Shown: positions 1-6,038 of the stretch, in pieces
Numbering within the stretch: the stretch's first letter is position 1
How the letters are laid out: the number at the start of each line of letters is the position of its first letter
From: CAYNYF01 sp964401385
Lineage (GTDB): Bacteria; Planctomycetota; Phycisphaerae; SM23-33
Length of the DNA stretch: 25,418 nt
Assembly (NCBI GenBank): GCA_964401385.1
Contig: CAYNYF010000062.1
Location: forward strand, 1 to 25,418
Direction: 5' to 3'
Position numbers and translations under genes: made by a program
Notes under the pieces: model-generated
Database searches by the model: none
Seen by the model: the letters and a program-made list of their open reading frames with translations, nothing else
Told to the model about the DNA's origin: nothing

Positions 1-72
1 CTGACGCCCGGGCCAAAGGCGCCCCTGCCGGGGCTACCCATGGAACTGGGGATAACTCAGGTGACGACGTCC

Positions 73-100
73 TTGACAGATCTCCGGGGGCAAGTAGAAT
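73..100 (+). promoter_or_regulatory. sigma70-type promoter for the PEP-CTERM gene
   Basis: A perfect -35 box TTGACA (73-78) is followed after 16 nt by TAGAAT (95-100), one mismatch from the consensus -10. It faces the PEP-CTERM gene and leaves a leader of about 120 nt before the ATG at 230. Seen directly by pattern; use in vivo is inferred. Confidence 0.6.
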
Positions 101-229
101 AGAGACACATGGGTTGCAGTTTCTGATGCCGGCATGGGGGCCGGGGCCTCTGATGCCGCTGTGTTCTTGGCTCATCCGGAAACGGGACCGAAAAGGACCA
201 TTGCTGCGCAAGGGGAAAGGGAGGTAACC

Positions 230-1555
230 ATGTTCGGCGACCTGCCACGTGCCTCGGCGGGGCTGCTGGTGATTCTGTGTGTGGCGCTCCCGGCCGCTGG
301 CGAACAGCCGTATCCCGTCGACTGGATACGCCAGATGGGCACGTCTGGGTACGATTCCTTCGGCTCCGTTGCCGTGGACGCCTACGGCAATGCGTGGTTC
401 TCAGGCTCGACGCTCGGGGACCTGGGTGGCGAAAGTGCGGGAAGCTACGACGTGGTGCTGGGCAAGTTCAGCCCGGCAGGTGACCTTCTGTGGTTGGACC
501 AGTTCGGGACGGGCAACCCCGACTACAACGGTAACGTCGCATTGGACCGCTTCGGCAACGTCCTTCTCGGCGGCCTGGCGAACCAGCTTCCTGTTGGCGC
601 GGAGCTCTATGCCACGGCGTTCCTGCGGAAATATGAAGACAACGGGGACATGCAATGGGAAAGGCAGTTCGGTTGGCCCGAGCTTCCGTTCAAGTACAAC
701 GGGGTCGTCGGCGTGGGCGCCGACGGTGCCGGCAACGTCTTCGCCGCCGGGACCAGTTCGCCTTTTCCCCCGGGCGAGGGCGAAGGGTTCCTCCGAAAGT
801 ACGACCCGGACGGGCAGCTTATCTGGCCCCGTGGCCTGCCCGGCGGGATAACATGTGATCTGACAGTGGACGAGGGCGGGAATTCCGTAATCTGCGGATG
901 GGGGAGCGTCGTGCACCCCAGTGCGGGCGGGCTGGACGCCTTTGTGGCTAGGTACAACGGGGCGGGCGACCTGCTCTGGGCGCGTCAGATAGGCACGCCG
1001 GTGCAGGATCAGGCGTCCGGGGTGGCTACGGACGGCGCGGGCAACGTCCTGGTGGCCGGCTATACCAGGGGCGCCCTGGATGGGGAAAATCAGGGGGACC
1101 TGGACTACTTCCTGGCCAAGTACGACGCCGACGGCGAGCTGTTGTGGCTGAGCCAGGTCGGCACCGCCGGGAATGATATTGGCAGCGACGTGGTCGTGGA
1201 CGCCGCCGGGAACGCGTACGTTACTGGAAGGACGGACGGCTACCCCGTGGGTTCGGTCACGACGAGCAACGCCTTCGTAAGCAAGTTCGACCCGGACGGT
1301 GAACTTCTGTGGACCCAGCGAATCGGGACGCCGGACTCGCTGGAATACGCGCACGGGATCGCGCTGGACGGCGAGGAGAACCTCATCATCGTCGGGTCGA
1401 CCGACGGGGACCTGGCCGGGGTGAATGCCGGGAAAGAGGATGCGTTCATCGCCAAGTTGACGGTCCCCGAGCCGGGCGCGATCGCCCTTCTTGCCGCCGC
1501 ATCGTGGGCGCTGCTTCGCCGCAGGCGAAACGCGCCGGCCAAGCGGGGGCGGTAG
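230..1555 (+). CDS. Secreted SBBP-repeat beta-propeller protein with PEP-CTERM anchor
   Basis: A 441-residue exported protein. The ATG at 230 is chosen because AAAGGGAGG lies just upstream and the sequence then opens with a signal peptide (about residues 1-25, ending AAGE); an in-frame ATG at 134 would bury it. The body holds seven repeats of the type 'VAxDxxGNxxxxG' spaced by about 50-60 residues, linked by 'KYDxxGxLLW' strands. This is the SBBP (seven-bladed beta-propeller) repeat pattern, and seven copies fit one closed propeller. The C-terminus has VPEP, a hydrophobic helix and an RRRR tail, the PEP-CTERM sorting signal for exosortase-dependent surface anchoring. Ligand and role are unknown; such proteins are often assigned to surface or exopolysaccharide functions. 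It converges on the DUF5107-TPR gene with only 10 nt between stop codons. Confidence 0.88.
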   Translation: MFGDLPRASAGLLVILCVALPAAGEQPYPVDWIRQMGTSGYDSFGSVAVDAYGNAWFSGSTLGDLGGESAGSYDVVLGKFSPAGDLLWLDQFGTGNPDYNGNVALDRFGNVLLGGLANQLPVGAELYATAFLRKYEDNGDMQWERQFGWPELPFKYNGVVGVGADGAGNVFAAGTSSPFPPGEGEGFLRKYDPDGQLIWPRGLPGGITCDLTVDEGGNSVICGWGSVVHPSAGGLDAFVARYNGAGDLLWARQIGTPVQDQASGVATDGAGNVLVAGYTRGALDGENQGDLDYFLAKYDADGELLWLSQVGTAGNDIGSDVVVDAAGNAYVTGRTDGYPVGSVTTSNAFVSKFDPDGELLWTQRIGTPDSLEYAHGIALDGEENLIIVGSTDGDLAGVNAGKEDAFIAKLTVPEPGAIALLAAASWALLRRRRNAPAKRGR

Positions 1556-1565
1556 GCGCTGTTTT

Positions 1566-4500
1566 CTACTTCGCCTGAGCCCCGGTAAGCTTTCGGCTTA
1601 TCCGCTCCAGCAGGCGCCGCGGCATATTCAGGTGCAGCCGCAGCCACCGGCCGTCCGGGTTGGCTTTCAGGGCCTCCGCCCACATGCCGACGGCCTCGTC
1701 GATGCGGCCCTTGGCCAGTTGGGCCATGCCGTACAGCAGTTTGTCCGTGCCCGGCCCGATGAGCCACCGCAGCCGTATGTCCACTTGCTTCTCGCCGCGG
1801 GCGATCTGCTCCAGCTCGTGGCTCATCAACCGCACGCGCTGGGTCCGGCCCAGGGCCAGCCACGCCAGCATCTCATAGCCCTGGTTGTGCGAGCCCTCGT
1901 AGTGCAGCTCGGTGCCCGCCTCCAGCCAGTGGCTTTTGGCCTCGTCGTCCTTGCCGGCGGCCTCGGCGACCAGGCCCAGGAAGTAGTGGATCATGGCCTC
2001 TTCCGGGCGGAAGCTGCTGCGTCCGATGTTGATGTTGCGGGGGTATTCCAGCCCCTTGGCCAGCAGTTCGGCGGCCCGATCGAACCGGCCGGCCTCGATC
2101 TCCGGCAGCGCCTTGCCAATCAACGCCTCGTTGTAGTGCTGGCGGATCTCCTTCTCGTATTCGCCGCTGAGGAACGTTCGGGTCGTCAGCTCCTCCAGCG
2201 CCTCGTCGTATCGGCTCAAATCCAGCAATTGCAGCACCCGCCGCAAGGCCACCATCGATCGCCCCCCAGCCTTCGCCGGAAGCTTCTCGTACATCGCCAG
2301 CCGCTCCTCGTGCAGGCCGCGGGCCGCCAGGAAGCGGTCGAGCTCGCTGAACAGCGGCAGGCTGCCGTCGGCCAGGACCCAGGCCTTTCGATAGCTGGCC
2401 AGGGCGGCGTCATAGTCTCCCTGGTGGGCCGCCAGCAAGGCCAGGTTGCGGTAGCAGACCGTATTCTCCAGGCCGCCGGCGACGGCACGCTTCCAGGCGG
2501 CGCCGGCCTCGTCGGTGCGGCCGCACCCGGCCAGGACGTTGCCGAGCATGTTGTGCAGGGCCGGCTCGTCGTGCCGCTCCAGCAGCGCCGACAGCACGGT
2601 GATGGACGTCGCGGTCCAGGGGTTGGCGAATTCCATCGGCGCCGAGCGGATCTGCTGTACGGTGGCCGCCGCGCCGGCCTCGTCGCCCAGCTTCATCTGC
2701 GCGTACGCCAGGTGCGCCAGCCGGACGGCCGGGCTGAAGGGCTCGTTCGACTCGTCGCGCTGGAGGATGGCCGCGGCGTCTGCCCACAGCCCCAGCTCCA
2801 GGTACGGCGTGGCCGCGGTGACGCTGTCGTCGGAGAGCTTGCGGGCGCCGTCGGCCAGGTCCACCGGCGCCTCCAGCAGCAGGGCCTCGGCGTACAGGCG
2901 GGCCCAGAGCGGGTCTTCCGCCAGCAGCGGCTTGAGCAGCTCGACGGCCTCCTGCTTCCGGCCGGTGTGGCGGAGGATGGTGACCTTGAGCGCTCGCCCC
3001 CACTTATCCAGCGGGCGCTCGGCCAGGAGGCGATCGGCCGCGGCGGCGGCGTCGGCCCAGCGCTGGGCGAGCACGTGGGCGCAGCCCAGGGCGAACAGGG
3101 CGTTCCGGCGCGATCCCTCGTTGCGGGCGGCCTTGGCGAGGGAATCGACGGCCTCGTCCGGCCGGTTCTGGTACACCTGCAACCAACCCAGCAGCAGCAG
3201 CAATTCGGCGTCGAACTCCTTCCGCTCCAGCGCCTTGCGGACGTGGGCCTCGGCCTGGGGGTACTCGCCGGCGTGGAGGCACTGCTCGGCCACGGCGCGG
3301 AGGGCGCCGGTGTGGCCGCTGTCCCGCTGGAGAATCTTCTCGTAAAGGCCCGCCCAATTCTGTCGGCCCCGCGGCCAGCTTCCGAACCGCGTCCGCTCGG
3401 CCTCGAGGAACAACTCCTCGGGCGAGGCGCTGCGGGCGTCGAATTCCTCGTGGTGGCCCTGCTTGAACCAGTCCTCGTCGGCGAACTGGAACTCTTGCCA
3501 GTCCAGCAGGACGTTGCCGCCGGCGTCGAGCACCTTGACGCGGTCGCAGCTCTTGCCTGCCGGCAGGGCCAGCCGCTGGGAGAACAGCTTGTCAAAGGCG
3601 GCTTCCGCGATTTGCCAGGAGCCGAGAACTTCCTCGCCGCAGGCTGCCTGGAGGTTCAGGTTTTTCCGCGGCACGGCGCTGAGCAGTCGGATGACCGCGG
3701 TCGCCGGCTCCGCCGGCACGACCGACAGCACCAGGTCGTTCTCGACCGCGCTGAAGCCGTCGGTCTGGTGGATCGGCATCCAGCTCTCCGACCAGGACTC
3801 GTGCGTCATCGCCGGCAGCGGCTCGGTGGTGCCCTGGGTGGGGTGGCGTCCGCGCTGGACCTCGCAGTAGGTCTGGTCCTTGTCGGAGAAGAGGGCGTCC
3901 CAGTAGTGCCCGCGCATGTCATTGCCCCAGGTGAAGTACTTCTGCCCGGGGGCCAGGTAGCGGTCGGCCGTCTGGGCGACGCCGTGCTTCCGGCCGTAGT
4001 CGTAGAAGGCCATGTAGTCCCGCTGGGGGTTGACCACGAACATGTCCGAGCCGATGAGACGGTTGTGGTACCAGGTATAGTCCATCCCGTCGGTGACCGG
4101 CCAGCTATGGCGGGAGTGCATGGCGTTGGCGTACAGCCCGTAGTAGAAGAAGCGGCTTTCCTTGGTCACCTCGACGCCGGCGTTGGTCCACCAGTACATC
4201 ATCCCCGGCAGGTCCGCCGGGGCCAGGGTGTGAATCTCCAGGTCCATGACCGCCCGGTCGGGCCTCAGTCCGATGCGGAGCGCCCAGCGGGCCTCGGTGA
4301 AGCGGCAGACGCTGCCCACCCAGACCGACGCGCCGCCGTCGGCGTCCTGCCGCATGGCCCAGGAGACGGGGCTGACGGTGTGGACGGTGTGGCCCCGATG
4401 GCCGAAGTTGAACTCGATGCCGCCGGCGATCCAGGCCCCGCGGTTGGACACGTTCTGGAACTTGATCGACGGCGGGACCATCAGCGCCTCCACGCCGGCG

Positions 4501-4748
4501 ACCTTGTCGTACAGGCGGAAAACCCTCCCGCCCATGTCGGGCAGGACGACGACCTTCAGGTAGCGGTTCTCCAGGACCACCGCCCGATGCTTGACCGGGC
4601 TCGGTTCGGCCGAAAGGTCGAGCTTGGTCGAATACGGGTATGCGCCCCGCCGCCGGGTCCAGCCGTACGTGGGGTAGGGGCTGTCCGGCCCGAGGACGTA
4701 CGTCGGAAGCTCCAGCGACTCCAGATGGATGCTAACTGCCTCAGCCAT
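1566..4748 (-). CDS. DUF5107 domain protein with long TPR array
   Basis: A 1060-residue protein without a signal peptide, so probably cytoplasmic. Residues about 1-340 resemble the DUF5107 family, a beta-sandwich related to galactose-mutarotase folds, with a conserved-looking 'PDMGGRVFRLYDK' segment and many Trp, Tyr and His residues (for example 'MYWWTNAGVEV' and 'TWYHNR'), as expected of a sugar-binding face. Residues about 450-1060 are a helical tetratricopeptide array ('AxxxxxxGxxxxA' spacing, repeated many times). A GGGAG Shine-Dalgarno lies before the ATG. In the families I know, DUF5107-TPR proteins occur next to sugar ABC transporters and glycoside hydrolases and are suspected to act on or sense carbohydrate; no reaction can be assigned from sequence here. 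It is a single-gene unit with its own possible promoter. Confidence 0.85.
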   Translation of the reverse strand: MAEAVSIHLESLELPTYVLGPDSPYPTYGWTRRRGAYPYSTKLDLSAEPSPVKHRAVVLENRYLKVVVLPDMGGRVFRLYDKVAGVEALMVPPSIKFQNVSNRGAWIAGGIEFNFGHRGHTVHTVSPVSWAMRQDADGGASVWVGSVCRFTEARWALRIGLRPDRAVMDLEIHTLAPADLPGMMYWWTNAGVEVTKESRFFYYGLYANAMHSRHSWPVTDGMDYTWYHNRLIGSDMFVVNPQRDYMAFYDYGRKHGVAQTADRYLAPGQKYFTWGNDMRGHYWDALFSDKDQTYCEVQRGRHPTQGTTEPLPAMTHESWSESWMPIHQTDGFSAVENDLVLSVVPAEPATAVIRLLSAVPRKNLNLQAACGEEVLGSWQIAEAAFDKLFSQRLALPAGKSCDRVKVLDAGGNVLLDWQEFQFADEDWFKQGHHEEFDARSASPEELFLEAERTRFGSWPRGRQNWAGLYEKILQRDSGHTGALRAVAEQCLHAGEYPQAEAHVRKALERKEFDAELLLLLGWLQVYQNRPDEAVDSLAKAARNEGSRRNALFALGCAHVLAQRWADAAAAADRLLAERPLDKWGRALKVTILRHTGRKQEAVELLKPLLAEDPLWARLYAEALLLEAPVDLADGARKLSDDSVTAATPYLELGLWADAAAILQRDESNEPFSPAVRLAHLAYAQMKLGDEAGAAATVQQIRSAPMEFANPWTATSITVLSALLERHDEPALHNMLGNVLAGCGRTDEAGAAWKRAVAGGLENTVCYRNLALLAAHQGDYDAALASYRKAWVLADGSLPLFSELDRFLAARGLHEERLAMYEKLPAKAGGRSMVALRRVLQLLDLSRYDEALEELTTRTFLSGEYEKEIRQHYNEALIGKALPEIEAGRFDRAAELLAKGLEYPRNINIGRSSFRPEEAMIHYFLGLVAEAAGKDDEAKSHWLEAGTELHYEGSHNQGYEMLAWLALGRTQRVRLMSHELEQIARGEKQVDIRLRWLIGPGTDKLLYGMAQLAKGRIDEAVGMWAEALKANPDGRWLRLHLNMPRRLLERISRKLTGAQAK

Positions 4749-4795
4749 CCTGATGACTCCCTCTCTGCTCCGGATCCATTAACGCAAAGCGCGGC

Positions 4796-4823
4796 ATTCT
4801 ATCCTTATCTCGCCGCAATGCAA
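4796..4823 (-). promoter_or_regulatory. Possible promoter of the DUF5107-TPR gene
   Basis: On the minus strand TAGAAT (plus-strand 4796-4801) is preceded after 16 nt by TTGCAT (plus-strand 4818-4823). The -10 box is good and the -35 is weak, matching the consensus mainly in TTG. The distance to the ATG at 4748 is about 40 nt. Confidence 0.4.
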
Positions 4824-4860
4824 TTCGGCTTCCGGCAAATAATTCTTTTTCCGGCCGGCG

Positions 4861-4972
4861 GGGGAGACCACGAATTACACTAATTACGGCGAATTTCACG
4901 AATGGCCTCCTTTTGGTAAACGGTTCTGCTTAATTCGTGCAATTCGTGACAATTCGTGTAATTCGTGTCCCC
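4861..4972. repeat. Intergenic inverted-repeat element with ACGAATTACAC ends
   Basis: About 112 bp of AT-rich sequence in an otherwise GC-rich region. The left end reads GGGGAGACCACGAATTACAC and the right end, reverse complemented, reads GGGGACACGAATTACAC, so the element can fold into a long imperfect hairpin. AATTCGTG recurs four times at short spacing on the right side (931-967). The element at 16722-16802 is of the same kind, pointing to a dispersed REP- or MITE-like family. No ORF lies inside. Confidence 0.7.
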
Positions 4973-5003
4973 ATTCGTTGGGTCGTGTGGAAATCGCGGA
5001 CAC

Positions 5004-5115
5004 GCCCGCCTGCCTTCCGCCCGCCTGCCTTCCGGAGGTGGGCAGGGAGGTGGGCAGGGAGATGGGCAGCGAGGCGGGCAAGTCCACTATTCAAACATTA
5101 TTGCCGTCCGCTTAG
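5004..5115. repeat. Dispersed repeat, copy 1, with tandem 15-mers and 12-mers
   Basis: Two perfect tandem copies of GCCCGCCTGCCTTCC (5004-5018, 5019-5033) are followed by four 12-mers of the type GAGGTGGGCAGG (5035-5082, the last two diverged). The 12-mers can pair back on the 15-mers. Then comes a 34-bp core, 5082-5115, containing TCAAACATTATTGC (5091-5104). The same arrangement with fewer units lies at 21633-21705, and the 14-bp core recurs at 20090-20103. The core directly precedes the Pcm-like gene. Confidence 0.8.
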
Positions 5116-5118
5116 AAT
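5090..5118 (+). promoter_or_regulatory. Possible promoter inside repeat copy 1, driving the Pcm-like gene
   Basis: TTCAAA (5090-5095) and TAGAAT (5113-5118) are separated by 17 nt. If used, transcription would start near 5125, so translation would begin at or after ATG 5126, almost leaderless. Copy 2 of the repeat lacks the -10 half, so promoter function would be specific to this copy. Confidence 0.35.
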
Positions 5119-6034
5119 GGGCAACATGCGACCCGGGGCATCGGGCATATCGGGAGAGGCCGGCCGGGCGCGCTACTGGGTCTTGGTGTTCCTGGCGGTG
5201 CTGCCGATCGTTGTTTACCTGGCCGTGCGGTCCCCCCGCAAGGGCGGGGTCGATCCGGGCAACCTCGCCGCCGGGCCGGTCCCCGCCGCCGCGGGCGAGC
5301 AGGCCCGCGCCGCCGGCTCGCCGGCTACTTCGGCGGCCGCGACCACCCCCTCGACGACCTCGGGGCCGAAGTGGACCCCGCCGCGGTTCACCGAACGGCA
5401 GGGCGAGCGCGACGAGATGGTGCGGGTGATTCGCGACAGCTACGGCCTGCGCGACGAGAAGATTCTGAAGGTGATGGCGGCGGTGCCGCGGCACGAGTTC
5501 GTCCTGGAGCGGTACCTTTCCCGGGCGTACGCGGACACGCCTTTGCCCATCGGCTACGCCCAGACCATCTCCCAGCCGTACATGGTCGCCGAGATGACGC
5601 GCCTGCTGAAGCTCAAGCCGACTTCGCGCGTGCTGGAAATCGGCACCGGCTCGGGCTACCAGGCGGCCGTTCTGGCGCACCTGACGGCGCACGTGTACAG
5701 CATCGAGATCGTCAAGCCGCTGGCGGCCTCGGCCGGAAAGCGGCTCAAGCGCCTGGGCTACACGGCGGTCACCGCCAGCGCCGGCGACGGCTATTACGGC
5801 TGGCCGAAAATGACCTTCGACGCCATCATCGTCACCGCCGCCGCCGGCAGCGTCCCCAGGCCGCTGCTCCGCCAGCTCGCTCCCGGCGGGCGGATGGTCA
5901 TTCCCGTCGGCGGGCCCTTCACCGTGCAGACGCTGATGCTGATCGAAAAGCGCCCCGACGGCACCCTCCACAGCCGCTCGCTCATGGCGGTGCGGTTCGT
6001 GCCCATGCTCGGGGCCGTCGAGAAGCAGAAGTGA
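5117..6034 (+). CDS. pcm: Membrane-anchored protein-L-isoaspartate O-methyltransferase-like protein
   Basis: Predicted to use S-adenosylmethionine to methylate L-isoaspartyl residues of damaged proteins. From ATG 5117 it has 305 residues; ATG 5126 is an equally good start, and neither has a strong Shine-Dalgarno. An upstream in-frame start at 4937 would run through the repeat and is disfavoured. Residues about 20-37 form a hydrophobic helix, followed by a Pro/Ala/Thr-rich linker to about residue 90. The catalytic domain then shows the family motifs 'IGYAQTISQPYMVAEMT' and 'VLEIGTGSGYQAAVL' (GTGSG at 176-180, the SAM loop) and ends near 'GGRMVIPVG'. Classical Pcm is soluble and about 210 residues; the N-terminal anchor and linker suggest action at or outside the cytoplasmic membrane, where SAM supply is hard to explain. 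The next gene starts 4 nt after the stop. Confidence 0.88.
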   Translation: MGNMRPGASGISGEAGRARYWVLVFLAVLPIVVYLAVRSPRKGGVDPGNLAAGPVPAAAGEQARAAGSPATSAAATTPSTTSGPKWTPPRFTERQGERDEMVRVIRDSYGLRDEKILKVMAAVPRHEFVLERYLSRAYADTPLPIGYAQTISQPYMVAEMTRLLKLKPTSRVLEIGTGSGYQAAVLAHLTAHVYSIEIVKPLAASAGKRLKRLGYTAVTASAGDGYYGWPKMTFDAIIVTAAAGSVPRPLLRQLAPGGRMVIPVGGPFTVQTLMLIEKRPDGTLHSRSLMAVRFVPMLGAVEKQK

Positions 6035-6038
6035 GCCC

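Noticed and set aside
401..1354. 317-residue open frame on the minus strand opposite the PEP-CTERM gene
   Set aside because: GC-rich antisense shadow with low complexity, no Shine-Dalgarno and no family likeness; the plus-strand frame has a signal peptide, repeats and anchor.
1491..4883. 1130-residue open frame on the plus strand over the DUF5107-TPR gene
   Set aside because: Although longer than the minus-strand gene, it is rich in Gln, Arg, Pro and Leu without domains. The minus strand has clear DUF5107 and TPR patterns and a ribosome binding site.
5004..5115. CRISPR array, because of tandem 12-mers and 15-mers
   Set aside because: Units are directly abutting with no unique spacers, are only 12-15 bp long, and no cas gene is present.
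4937..5116. Extended N-terminus of the Pcm-like protein from an in-frame ATG at 4937
   Set aside because: The added 60 residues are translated repeat DNA (Arg, Trp and Pro-rich), with no ribosome binding site; starts at 5117 or 5126 place the membrane helix near the N-terminus.
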